A stretch of 64,000 nucleotides of DNA, from positions 11,904,001 through 11,968,000 of the forward strand of contig AP026543.1 of the NCBI GenBank assembly GCA_026075535.2. The letters are read 5' to 3'. The notes beneath the pieces were generated by a model. The model did no database searches, was not told the origin of the DNA, and was given only the letters and a program-made list of their open reading frames with translations. A program made the translations under genes and the position numbers. This document shows, piece after piece, positions 22,320-33,471 of the stretch. The first letter of the stretch is position 1. Each line of letters begins with the position of its first letter. Origin of the DNA: Tricholoma matsutake. Lineage: Eukaryota; Basidiomycota; Agaricomycetes; Agaricales; Tricholomataceae.

Positions 22320-24545
22320 AATCAAATAATGCTAAATACCTGACAATATTTGGTAATAAAAAACCCAATAGTATGCAAAGAAATAAAAAATAAAAAATCA
22401 GCTCAAGAAACTAATCAAAATAATATATAACACATAAAATACAGATATAAACTTTATATTTAGCCCTAATAAAATAATACCAAATAGTGGAAACTATTAT
22501 GTTAATGATGCATCAATGATATTCTGTTCTATTACAAGTTAAACATAGCACAAAAATAAGGAAGATATAGCTTATTTTCATTAATAACAAATAATAACAA
22601 ATATATAATAATATCTCTTGATTCTGTTCCAGCAATGTGGATTTTTGTCAGACTTCCAACCATTTTCCACTGAGGTCACCTAGTAATGATTGGCATAGCA
22701 TTAGTATTTTAGACATAGTTTCCATTCCTATGATACCTCCACTACTCTGTTCTCCACTGGTCTCTGACCTAACTCTGCTCTTTAGTATTTAACCTACTTA
22801 CTTCTGTTTGTATTCTTCAGTTCATAAATCAACCAAGTTTACCCATCTCAATCCCTAGTCTCCTCTCCTGTCTTGGACTTCCTCTCAAACTCTGATATTC
22901 TTACATTTACCTTTGTCTTAAAGTTAGACACTGGCAAGGTGAAGGGCACAATTTCTTATAAGTTGAAGCCAAGTCCTCTCTGATACACCATCCAATATGA
23001 GTCTGACAGATTTCCACCCTCAAGTTCAGCCCTTAACAATAATGGTCTAACAGTATACAATATTGTTTATATAAGAACTGACTGAAATAATAAATGAAAC
23101 TATACAAACAAGTCCAAATAATTCCAAATGAGATTTCAATAATGGGCCAACAATATATCTTTTAAGTTAAATAAAACAAATGGGACAAGAATTGAGTGAG
23201 ATACAGCATTTTTGATGACTTAATAACAAATATAAACAACCTTTGTTAGCACACTAAATCAGATAATGTACAAAGTCTATGTATTTTATTTGTGGGTTAA
23301 ATCAGTTGGATTAAAGAAGAACTAACTGAGATACCACAAACAATGCCAAACAATACCACATATGATCTCAATGAATGGGCCAATAATGTATCTTCTCATT
23401 CCAAGTTAAATAAAACAAATTGGCCAAGAATTGACCAAGATACAGCATTTTGATAATTTAACAAATAAAGATAAACAATTTTGTCAATATAAAATGCCCA
23501 AGCTACATACCCTTCTACAAGTTAAACTCAATTGAATTAGAACTGGCTTTGATATAGTCTTTTTGATCTGCTTGATATATTAACAAATAATAACAAACAT
23601 CTGTAAATATCCTTTAAGGATAGACCAACAGTATCTTTTTATTTTCACGTTAAATCATCCAAAATGGAGAGATACTATATTTAGGCATGACAACAATGTC
23701 AAACAATACCAAATGCTCTTCTGATGATTGGCCAATGATGGGCCAATAGTGTATCTACTTATTCCAGGTTAAATAAAACAAATCAGCCAAGAAATGGGCA
23801 AGATACAGTATTTTGATGATTTAACAATTAAAGATAAACAACCTTTGTCAGTGTAAAGTGCCCAAGCTACACCCTTCTACAAGTTAAATAAACTGAATTG
23901 AGTTAAAACCAGCTCTGACATCATCTTTTTGATTTTTTGATATATGAACAAATAATGCCAAATATTTGTAAGTATCAGACCAACAGTATACTTTTTATCT
24001 TGCAAGTTAAATCATCCAAAATGGATGAAAACTGAAGGAGATACTATATTTAGCCATGACAACAATGCCAAACAATGCCAAATACCCTCCCAATGATTGG
24101 CCAATAATGTATGTTCTCATTCCAAGTTAAATAAAGGAAATCAGCCAAGAATTGAGCAAGATACAGGATTTTGATAATCTAACAGACAAATATAAACAAA
24201 CTTTGTCAGCACAGGGCAAAGTGTCTAAGTTACATACCCTTCCACAAGTTAAATAAACTCAATTGAGTAAAAACTGGCTCTGATATAGTTATGTTGATCT
24301 TTTTTATCTATAAACAAACAATCCCAAATACTTGTAAATATTTCCCAATGATAGACCAACAGCATACTTTTCATTTGCAAGTTAAATCATGCAAATTGGA
24401 TGAAAACTGAAGTAGATACTATATTTAGCGATGACAACAATACCAAACAATGCCAAATACTCTCCCGATGACTGGCCAATGATGTACTTTCCCATCTGTA
24501 GTTAAATGAACCTAATCGGACAAGAAATGAGGGAGATACAAGACT
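22320..24545. repeat. AT-rich tandem array, ~365-bp period
   Basis: Diverged units recur: ACAACAAT(G/A)CCAAACAAT near 23689, 24059 and 24433, ATTCCAAGTTAAATAAA near 23398, 23760 and 24119, and TAACAAATAAAGATAAACAA near 23459 and 23823. Spacing is 359-374 bp. Weaker relatives extend left to 22320. The array is interrupted by an LTR at 22646-23038. No coding potential is seen. It may be a satellite or an old expanded element. Confidence 0.75.
22646..23038 (+). mobile_element. Diverged solo LTR inside the tandem array
   Basis: Starts TGTCAGACTTCC, ends GCCCTTAACA, and shares TTTAGTATTTAA, AAGGTGAAGGGCACA and AAGCTGAAGCCAAGTCC-like blocks with solo LTR family 1. No clean target duplication is visible, so it is older or the ends are misjudged. 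Confidence 0.65.
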
Positions 24546-25127
24546 TTCATTGTCGATGTGCTAAAAAAAGCATACCCTAAAGTGGTCACGTGCGCCAAAT
24601 ATCTACATCTCTCGGGGTAGTGGGCAATCCCTGTAAACAAAATGTAACATTATGTAAGCGGCTTTTGGCGATTGTGATGGCAAATCTCGACGCATCTTGA
24701 AGTATGCATGCCTATCGTCCTTGCTCCCATCTGCACAGCTCGCTTTCAGTGTGGACAACAATTATACGAATGTTATGTACCTGATTATGTCGAAATACAT
24801 ACTGTACAATATATAGGAGAGGGCCGATCTTTTCTTTTTGGGTTTCCATCAACATAAATCACATATCTTCTTTCCATATGCCATAAGGCCCACAAGGAAG
24901 TGTTTTACAAGTCCAGTGAAAAAGGTTTGCACATTGCGATGTGTGAATTACATAATCAATAGTGTGCTAAATTCATGAGTTTGACAACCCCTCTGGTGCT
25001 TGTGCCAGTGATGCAGGACTTCCACCTCCTCTACTACTTCTGCTGGTATCTGCCTATGACACCTCTCATGACTTTTCTTTTTGTACTCAGCAATCTAACT
25101 GTGTTTCTTCACGCATAAGAGGGACCG
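24546..25127. other. Unannotated interval left of the Copia gag
   Basis: No LTR matching the Copia 3' LTR (52359-52719) and no coding similarity found. The Copia 5' end is therefore missing or has diverged beyond recognition. Confidence 0.4.
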
Positions 25128-25982
25128 GTCCGCCAGGTCCAACTTCTACAACAGGCTCTTTCCATCCAATGCACAAAGGACACCCCCCTCCCTGAAACTG
25201 CTGATAAGATTTGTGCCCTCATTGAACATGCCTTTGCCATGGGGGACATCAAACCTGATCTTCTTTGTTGTATCATGCTCCTCAACTCCCTCAGTGAACA
25301 TTTTCCTCACATGCATTCCATTATTTCTGGAGATATCACGGCTTCCACTGATGCATCACCATACACTTCCATGAAAATTCATCAGTTCCTGGAGAATGAG
25401 CAATCCCTTCTTGAGAATGATGTCTGCAATGATTTCCATCCCTCTGTCACACTAACTGCTCATACCAAACCGACCAGACCACCAAACAGACTCATTTGTA
25501 GCAACTCTACTTGTGGGAAGTCAGGACACACCATCGAGTACTGCATCAAACCTGGTGGAGGGATGGCAGGGAAGACACTTACTGAGTTGATTGCAGCATG
25601 GAGGGCAGCTTCTGATCAAAAGAAAAAACCTAGTCCCACTACTTCAAAGATCCCCATAACCATGAAAGACATAAATGGCTGTGCCTTCATGGTCATGGTT
25701 GATCATAACCCTTCCTCACCAGCAACCTCACCCCCTGACTTTGCGGGTATAGCATGTGACCCTGCCCCCACCTCTACAATTGATGAAATTGAATATGAGG
25801 GCTGGCTTGTGGTCGAGGAGGAGCCAAGAACCACCATTGACTGGACAAAGCACACCACTCCAGTGGACAACAGCACCTTCACTGTTACACCCTTAAATCA
25901 GACCAAGCACACCCATATCTCATCAACCAAGTTACCCTTCCTCATTGACAGTGGCACCACTGTTCACATATCCCCAGACGAT
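25128..25982 (+). pseudogene. Ty1/Copia element, 5' part: gag and protease start
   Basis: The frame reads VRQVQLLQQALSIQ, MGDIKPDLLCCIMLLNSLS and HMHSIISGD, typical Copia gag. A zinc-knuckle-like CSNSTCGKSGHTIEYC (CX4CX4HX4C variant) at about 25499-25546 and the protease motif LPFLIDSGTTVHISPDD follow, ending exactly where the Gypsy-A LTR begins. The same reading frame resumes 22.4 kb away at 48359 (CSDFCSLCPITSRSIKGM). Upstream gag and the 5' LTR are absent. It is one half of a split element. Confidence 0.85.
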
Positions 25983-27183
25983 TGATGATACTCAACCCAG
26001 GAAAACCATCAAAACAGCCAATGAGGCAATCAATGATATTTGCAACAAGTCAGAGGAAGGGAGTGAGACATTTTGAATGTTCGTGGTCCAACCTATGGGA
26101 AGATAACTAGTTGGTACTAGTCGTGAAGGTGGTGCTATGAGAGATGAAGGTGTTTGGTGTGGTCCAATCGAGTATCGATCAATATCAAGGACGATTGACA
26201 AGATTGACAACGAACGATGTTTATCATTGATGGTCAAAGTGTGAATTCCAAGGACCTTTTGATAGGTCGAAAGTATATGAAGGCTATAGTCGATGGCTAG
26301 GACATGTTGAAATGGTTGCTAGTGCTAATGATGAGAGGATTGAAGGAAGATTGAGGACATGATGATCGCAGAGGTTTCTCGTCGATTGAGAAAACTTGTA
26401 GAGACTTAGATTGTCTTTAGAAGATTGATCGGATGCTTAGAACTGTATATGAGACGATAGGTGAAGACGATTATTTGTATTTTTCAAGTAGATACTACAG
26501 AGTTTTATATTTTTAAAAGAAACTTCCTAAAAAGGTATAAGAAACATGTGTAGAACATGAGGCAAAAGATATGAGTTAAGGCACAAGGCCAAAAAGGAGA
26601 CTGGAATCCGAAGAAGAAAGAGATGTATCATATGATGAAGGAGTAATAAAGGGAAAGAACTAAAAACTGTCCTTTGTGTATAAACTGCACTAAGTCTTGC
26701 AATAATCCATCCAGTGGGTTCTGTACGCGATAGGGACTTGAAATGAGGCTGACCTATGATCAGCAGGTTTGAGCACAAGTTGGAATACATACTAGTGCAT
26801 GGTCTTCCACCATTTAGATAACGAAGGCAGCGCCCGATGTTGCTTGTAGTCTCTCAATATCGATTGATAATGCTTGACAATGGTCGACAATGGTCGACAA
26901 TGGTCGACAATGTTCGATTGCGGTCGCAGCTGTTCGAAGTTGATCGGGGATGTTCGATGGTCATTTAGAGGGATCTTAGGGGCTTTCGGGGTAGTCCTAA
27001 GGTTGTGCAATGTGGGCTCTTGGTACGATCGATGTCGCTGGTGATGTTTTGACGTGGTCAATATGATATCGCGATCAATAGACTGGGTCACACTGCATCT
27101 GGGACATCGTAGGAGTTAGCCGATGTGATTAGAATATGGTTGAAATGATGAATCAGCCTTTGAGCTGAGGAGACAACCTATCA
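25983..27183 (-). repeat. Gypsy-A 3' LTR (left)
   Basis: TGATGATACTCAACC...ACAACCTATCA, TG..CA bounded. It contains an ACAATGGTCG-type minisatellite at about 26876-26915. It differs from the other two family members mainly at former CpG sites. Confidence 0.9.
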
Positions 27184-27199
27184 TCCTCCCCCTTACTGA
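27184..27199 (-). other. Polypurine tract of Gypsy-A
   Basis: On the minus strand CAGTAAGGGGGAGGA lies directly before the LTR start TGATAGG. Confidence 0.75.
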
Positions 27200-27331
27200 A
27201 ATTCTGACTGTCCTGGTCAGTCGAGCCAAAATAACTGGGTCATGTGCCATTGTTGATCGTTGATTTAAGATGCCTCGTGGTTCAAACTTCTCTCTTTCCA
27301 TTCGATCTCTTTCATCAATCTCCTCGACAAC

Positions 27332-28619
27332 ATGTCCATCCTTGCTGAACTCGCCCTTCCCATCCTCGACCAAGTGAAATTGATGCCCAAGGCTGGCAAA
27401 GCCGAAGACCTTGACTTCAAGGTGTGGGGTCGAAATTTTTGTGAGAAAATGGTATGTCTTTTCCTTTTTCTTCATTTATCTGCTTCCTGACTTCATTGAT
27501 AGGCTGAATACGACAATTTGATTGGTTCATTTGATGAGGCATGTGACAACTGTGTGCAGGCTACATTGGATGAGGCGATCGGCCTCTTCACACCCTTCAC
27601 TCATGAGGGTTGGGTTTTGTGGGGTGGCAGATATCTTTTTGAGGAGTACTCAAGGAAAGTTGAGGGAGAGAGGCAGAGAGAGGAGGAGAGGGTGGCTCGG
27701 CAGGTGGCCATCAAGGCCAAAGTGAAGAGGATCGAGGAATGACGAGATGCACTGGTCGAGGCAGGTCAAACCTTCTTGGCCAAAGTCCAGGCAAAAAGTG
27801 TGTCAAAGGATGAATTCCACGATCATACAGCTGTGCTCGAGCTCATGCACCTCTTGATCAATCGGGATGAGGCCGAGGAAGAAGAAGAAACTCTGGTCAA
27901 TGACCTACTGGTTGTCAAGCAGATCATTGAGAAGAGGAAAGCTGATGAGATGGACGAGGAGGAGGAGGGCAAAGATGAACTCGATCAGGAGCCTGTGGTC
28001 ACAAAATGGGTGCAGCTAGAGGAAGGTGAATTGATCACCTTCCATGGGCCAGTAAGTCGTCATTTTCTTTCGATATCGTTCAGACTAATCAGGCTTTCGA
28101 TATTGCTTTAGTGTGATCAATGTGTGGGACTAAGGACATCTCAGGAGTGTATCGTCAAGGAGGGTGCCCCAAAGTGCAAGAGATGCACTCAGGGGCTGCA
28201 GGGGTGCTACTGGGAGGGAGTGTCGAGGCGAGGACTTCAACGAGGTGAGTTGAGGAAAAAGGCGAGCTCCAAGCGAGCTACAAAGGGTACTGTGGAGTCA
28301 ACGGAGGTGTCGACTCCAAGATGTAGTAAGTGAAATCGCTCATTAACAATTATGATCACTAAATATGTATGATCGCTTAGCAGTATGCATCCGGGCTATC
28401 CAGCCCATCCAAAATGCGGAGGCTGGGCCCTCGAGAGTCGATGAGCGCCCGAAACGAACAATGAAGACAAATGTGAAACCGGCTGAGAAGGAGAAGGGCA
28501 AAGGAAAGGTGAGAGAGCAAGAGGTTGAACCCAAGGTCGCGGGTTTGGTCGAGGAGGAGATGACAGCATCGGATGCAGCATGGCTCCAGCATCAATATCT
28601 CATGGAAGTGCTGGTGTGA
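27332..28619 (+). pseudogene. Antisense intron-containing gene of Gypsy-A: coiled-coil, CxxC-cluster protein
   Basis: Plus strand, opposite to gag-pol. Exon 1 from ATG 27332 (MSILAELALPILDQVKLMPK) ends at 27451. Introns are 27452-27502 (51 nt, GTATGT..TAG), 28052-28111 (60 nt) and 28326-28380 (55 nt). The product has a helical N-terminus with ACDNCVQAT, a highly charged coiled coil (KVEGERQREEERVARQ onward), acidic blocks, and then, right after intron 2, CDQC...CIVKEGAPKCKRC...C, two CxxC clusters. A basic Lys/Arg-rich region and SDAAWLQHQYLMEVLV follow, ending at TGA 28617-28619. A single in-frame TGA (27739-27741) sits where CGA is likely ancestral. It ends 397 bp from the pol stop, tail-to-tail, and starts about 130 bp inside the PPT. 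Function is unknown; a zinc-binding, DNA- or RNA-associated role is only a guess. Confidence 0.7.
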
Positions 28620-29015
28620 AAGAAGCTGGAGGTAGAGGTACCGATGGAGGAGATCGAGGTGTTGGAGAGGAAGTGGGAGGAATCCCAATAGAACTTTGTT
28701 GTATTGCTTAAATTTTATTGTTTTTCTTGTGTCTGAGCGAGATCAGTTTGAAATGAGAAATATCGTGTGCGATCGAAGCCAGGAAATGTAAGATATATGT
28801 GAAAAACATAGGAGAGAAAAAGAAAAAGAAAGTAAGATGGACAATTCATCAAAACGAGACATAGGGGAAAGGCTCAGAACTCCTTCATAGCCGAAAAACC
28901 CCGTTGAGCTTGTGCAAACACATTTCGAATGATATCGCGACTTGTAATAGTACACTGTTATAAGATCGAGAGTTTGTTTTAATATCACAAGTAAGAAAAA
29001 GAAAAGGAAAATGCT
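28620..29015. other. Shared 3' region between the antisense gene and pol
   Basis: T-rich after the antisense gene stop (TTTTATTGTTTTTCTTGTG near 28712-28730) and A-rich near the pol stop, compatible with two convergent 3' ends. No open frame of note. Confidence 0.5.
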
Positions 29016-30304
29016 CTATTCATCTTCATTGAGGTCAGGAATGCATTTGTCGATGTCTCTGTCAACGTCCAATGTTGTTCAAAGTTGTTCAAGCCGACGA
29101 TAGTTGATATTGAAGAAGTTCAGAGGAAGGGGAATATATTTTCGTGCTAGATAGGGTAGAACTTGAAAAGCAGCTACTGGTCGATGCAGAACTGAGCCAT
29201 CGAGTTCACAAAGAACATATGCGCCACTGTAGTTTCGTGCGATGACAATGAGTGGGCCGAGATATCAAGCTCGCATTTTTTGATTAAGATCTTTTTTGAT
29301 CTGTGTGTTTTGCATGAGTACGAGGTCACCTTTTTCGAAATTGTAGTCTCGAGATCGGTGGAGGAGAGTATCAAGTCAGGTGGCAGCTGTAGATATGTTG
29401 CTTCTGAGATGTTGAGAGGGATGAGTGGATGAGAACTTGTGATCGCAAAATAGGGTGAACAGCCCATTTGTTTTCGAACTGTTACCTGTTCTGCCCAAAA
29501 CACTGAGTAGGTCCCAACCAACCATTGAGTTTGGTCACCATCGATGGCCTTGTAGAGTGATTGTCATATGTCGAAGTGGGCTCGTTCGACGAGGCCATTG
29601 GCACGAGAATTGTAGCCACTTATCCCAATGTGATTGATGTGATAGTGCTTCAACAAATATTCGAGAGCAGCAAGAAATGCTGGGCCATTGTCAGTAACGA
29701 TCTCATAAAGCGATCCCCATCAACAAATGATTTCTTCGAAAATCCAATCGCCGATGGTCTTTGCTGTTTCATTGCGAAGCATCCTGAACTCCGGCCAGTA
29801 CAATATTGAACATCGACCTTGTACTATATAGCGATATCCGCCAGAAGGCAGCATGTGCATTGTGTCAATGTAGACCTTTCCAAATAGAGGGGTGGGGGTG
29901 GCAATGATTGGTGGGATAAGAAGATTTCGAGTTTGTCGCAACTGACAGTAGTGGCACATTCGGATGTACCATGCAATGTCGGCTTTCTGGTTGGGCCACC
30001 AGAATCATAGGGCAATGTGAGACTTCATGGCGAAGATCATTTTGTGGCCGATATGGTTGTGCGATGAGTGGATAATGTTGATGCGATGCTCTGGAATCGC
30101 AATGATCTTGTGTTCTCCGTGACAATCTTTTCGCCATAGTTTTCTGGAATCTATGAAGAACTTGGTGCAATATCACATGAAGGTAGCATACTCGTTGTCT
30201 GATAGATTTGGGGGTCATACCATATCGTCTAACCATGTATGAATGAGCAGTAATCGTTCATCTTCTTTCTTTGTTTTGTCCAATCGAGGGACGTCCTCAT
30301 ATGA
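29016..30304 (-). pseudogene. Gypsy-A integrase and pol C-terminus
   Basis: Read from 30304 downward: YEDVPRLDKTKKEDERLL, HTWLDDMV, LSDNEYATFM, HHCC-type zinc site around HNHIGHKMIF...WYIRMCHYCQLRQT, integrase core KVYIDTMHM, EIVTDNGPAF, SRANGLVERAHFD (a D, D, E arrangement), then SVFWAEQVTVRKQMGCSPYF. The C-terminus is RYLGPLIVIA, GAYVLCELDGSVL, FQVLPYLARKYIPL, ending at TAG (plus 29016-29018). Several frame changes and stops are present. No chromodomain was seen, so this lineage differs from Gypsy-B and Gypsy-C. Confidence 0.85.
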
Positions 30305-30531
30305 TGATGATACTCAACCCAGGAAAACCACCTAAACTGCCGATGAGGCAATCAATGATAATTGCGATGAGTCTGAGCAATAATTTACACTGCCCCATAT
30401 GTTCCACATGGATCCGTGTAGACTGTGCAGACTCTGTGCAGACTTTGCGGACTCTGTGCGGAGTCCAACCATCTGGTGACCAAAATGAAAAATTACACCC
30501 CTTTCACCGCGGACTCTTCCCCAGTCCATGC

Positions 30532-30645
30532 GGAGTCCGCATAAGTCCACATAAGTCCACACAGAGTCCACATAAGTCCACATAAGTCCACACAGAGTCC
30601 ACATAAGTCCACATAAGTCCACATAAGTCCACACAGATTCCAACC
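30532..30645 (+). repeat. Short tandem repeats (AAGTCCACAT / CACAGAGTCC)
   Basis: Repeated 11-bp units create spurious open frames on the minus strand rich in WTYVDLCGL. Confidence 0.85.
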
Positions 30646-31316
30646 ATGTGGTGACCCAAATGAAGAATTGAGGCATGGGTTGATGGCAAAAAAAAACAAG
30701 GATGCCCCATGATGGGGGACATTTTATTGGTAGTATTAAATACAAAAAAAGTTGCCCCCCTGCCAAAGAGGGGGGCAGTAGACTATAGAATAAAATAAAT
30801 AACCCACTGTCTCGCTAGCATGCGAGACGGCAGGGGCGGGTGCATTCATCGTCGGCCCTCCCTTGTGGCCCCCTCTTGTCCCCCCTCACTGTTCCCCGTT
30901 GGTCTGTATGCACCCCCCTTCCTCATTGTTGTTCCACCCGCGATCCACCCCACAAGCAGTTGCTCATGAGGCTGGGGGTGGGTGGTGTGCTGTCATCTCC
31001 TGTCCCATCTCCCTTGTCGTCTCCCTCCCCCTCCCCCTTTGTCTCCCTTTCCTCTTGTCTCCCATCCCCCTCATCATCATTCCACCCAACATCCACCCCA
31101 CAAGCAGTGGCTCGTGAGGCTGGAGGTGGGTGGTGTGTCCTTGTGGGGTGGATGGTGGGTGGTGTGTCATTCTGTGGTTGGCATCGGTTTCGTCGGTGTC
31201 GTGGGGCTGGGGGCGGGTGGTGTGTCATCTGTCGCCATGGGTGGTCATGGTGGGGCCCTGGTGCTTATTTTCGTCTGTATTGGGGGGGGTTGCGTCGTCC
31301 TGCATTGTCGTCCATT

Positions 31317-31740
31317 GTTACCTGTAGATTAGAACCTAAAAAACAAAGAAAACAATTAATTAGTTGAGAAAAAGAAGAAATGAATAAAAGAAAATTACCT
31401 ACAGCCCAAACAACGCAATTGCGTCGTTTGGGCCTGTGTTGCTTCTGGTCGGCTTGTTTGCAACTCTTCGTGGCCATGGAGTCATTACCTGTAGATTAGA
31501 ACCTAAAAAACAAAGAAAACAATTAGTTAATTGATAAAAAGAAGAAATGAATAAATAAAAATTACCTATGGCCCAAACGATGCAATTGCATCATTTGGGC
31601 CCGCATTGTTGTCCATCGTTACCTGTAGATTAGAACCTAAAAAACAAAGACCACAACTACTTAGTTGATAAAAAGAAGAAACAAATTAAAAAAATTACCT
31701 ATGGCCCAAACGAAACAATTGTGTCGTTTGGGCCCACATT
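31317..31740. repeat. Three tandem units each carrying a 30-bp palindrome
   Basis: TTACCTGTAGATTAGAACCT recurs at about 31317, 31484 and 31618. Near-perfect palindromes of the form GCCCAAAC(G/A)A...T(C/T)GTTTGGGC centred on CAATTG lie at 31404-31433, 31571-31600 and 31704-31733. Mismatches between arms are CG/TG/CA changes. Confidence 0.8.
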
Positions 31741-33471
31741 GCTTCTGGTCAGCTTGTTGGCAGCTCTTCGTGGCCATGGAATGGGGCTGGGAGTGGGTGG
31801 AGGTGATGTGGGTAGAGTGGAGATGGTGGTGGTGGAGAGGGAAGGAGGGAGGGAGTGAGGTGGCGGCATGGTTGTCGTCAATAGTGGTGGTGGTGAGTGA
31901 TGAGCTGGCAATGTTGATGACGCAGCTGTGTGCTTTGTCATACAAAGCCAAACAGTCGTATGTAGTTGCATCAATGGCTACAAACAATAATGGCTGCATA
32001 GTGTAACGGTAATGTGCATCTGTACTTTATTAGTTAACCATGAGGCTCTGAGTTCAAACACCATTCATGACATTATTTTGCTAAGCTCAAATGGTCTGCT
32101 CGGATGCATGCGGACTGTCCTTGCTGGTCCGACTTGGTCGATCATGGATGCGGATGGACAAAATCCATGGAATCCGAGTAAAATACACAGAATCCGTGTT
32201 AATCTGCACCGATCCGTGCAGACTGGCACACCCTGTTGCACAGCAAAAATGGTTTATTGTATGGATTGCAAATCTGTGTGGAGTCCGTGCAGATCCATGC
32301 AGAGTCCGTGTAATTCTGCATGGATCCGCGTGGAACATATGGGGCAGTGTAAAGACCTCAGTCCAAGGAAGGGTGCAAGTTGTTCCGAATGTTCGTGGTC
32401 CAACCTATGGGTAGATAACTAGTTGGTACTAGTTTTGAAGGTAGTGCTATGGGAGACAAAGGTGTTTGGTGCAGTCCAATTGAGGGCAATCAATGAGATT
32501 GATGGCAAACGGGTTTATTGTCGATGGTTGATGTGTGAATTCTGTGGACCTTTTGATAGGTCAATAGTATATGAAGGGTATGGCAAATGGCTATGAAGTG
32601 TTGGAAGGGTTGCTAGTGCTAAAGACGAGAGGATCGAGGGAGGATCGAGGATGCGATGATCGCAGAGGTTTCTCATCGATCGAGAAAACCCATAGAGACT
32701 TAGATTGTTTTAGAAAGTTGATCAGATGCTTAGAACTGTATATGAGACAATAGGTGAAGACAATTTCCTCCATTTTTCCAGTAGATACTACAGAGTTTTA
32801 TATGTTTTAAAGAAACTTCCTAAAATGGAATGAGAAACATGTGTAGAACATGAGGCAAAAGATATGAGTTAAGGCACAAGGCCAAAAAGGAGACTGGAAT
32901 CCGAAGAAGAAAGAGATGTATCATATGATGAAGGAGTAATAAAGGGAAAGAACTAAAAAGAGACTGTCCTTTGTGTATTAACTGTGCTAAGTCTCGCAAT
33001 AATCTGTCCAGCGGGTTCTGTATGCGATAGGGACTTGAAATGAGGCTGACCTATGATCAGCAGGTTTGAGCATGAGTTGGAATACATTCTAGCGCATGGT
33101 CTTCCACCATATAGATAACAAATATGGTGCCCGATGTTGCTCATAGTCTCTCAATATCGATCAATGATGCTCGACAATGGTCAACAATGGTTGATGATGT
33201 TCGATTGCAGTCGCAGTTTGTTCGAAGATGATTGGGGATGTTCGATAGTTGTTTAGGAGGGGTTTTAGGGGCTTTCAGGGTAGTCCTAAGGTTGTGCAAT
33301 GTGGGCTCTTGATACAATCGATGTCGCTAGTGATGTTTTGACGCGGTCAATATGATATCGCAATTGATAGACTTGGTTGTGCTGCATCTGGGACCTCATA
33401 GGAGTTAGCCAATGTGATTAGAATGTGGTTGGAATGAGTATTGGCCTTTGAGCCGAGGAGACAACCTATCA

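Larger units (their letters stand above)
30378..32359. mobile_element. Non-autonomous TIR element (~2 kb), probable 8-bp TSD
   Basis: Subterminal inverted repeats share TTTACACTGCCCCATATG plus GTTCCAC at both ends. Flanking 8-mers AGTCTGAG (30370-30377) and AGTCCAAG (32360-32367) both derive from AGTCCGAG by CpG decay, a plausible hAT-like duplication at the point where the LTR homology breaks. Inside are AAGTCCACAT-type short tandem repeats (30532-30645), C-rich low-complexity DNA (30850-31120), and three ~150-bp units each with a 30-bp palindrome. No transposase is encoded. Confidence 0.75.
30305..33471 (-). mobile_element. Solo LTR of the Gypsy-A family nested in Gypsy-A pol (TSD ATGA), itself interrupted
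   Basis: Same ends as the outer LTRs (TGATGATACTC...ACCTATCA). Direct ATGA copies flank it at 30301-30304 and 33472-33475. Joining across it gives an uninterrupted minus-strand frame SKGEDVS-YEDVPRLD between RNase H and integrase. Its 5' half is split by the 30378-32359 element. It therefore inserted after Gypsy-A was already in place and lost its internal region. Confidence 0.8.

Noticed and set aside
24546..25127. Copia 5' LTR
   Set aside because: Searched by eye for TGTTGAGG...TCAACA and other blocks of the 3' LTR; not found.
30532..30645. CRISPR-like spaced repeats
   Set aside because: Units of about 11 bp with no unique spacers, inside a eukaryotic transposon; a simple tandem repeat.
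30840..31367. 175-codon ORF with Pro/Ser-rich sequence
   Set aside because: Low-complexity C-rich DNA within a transposable element; no domain and no conservation evidence.
30305..33471. Middle LTR as the 3' LTR of a separate integrase-less element
   Set aside because: The adjacent purine run suggested a PPT, but joining across ATGA restores pol in frame, so a solo LTR insertion is simpler.
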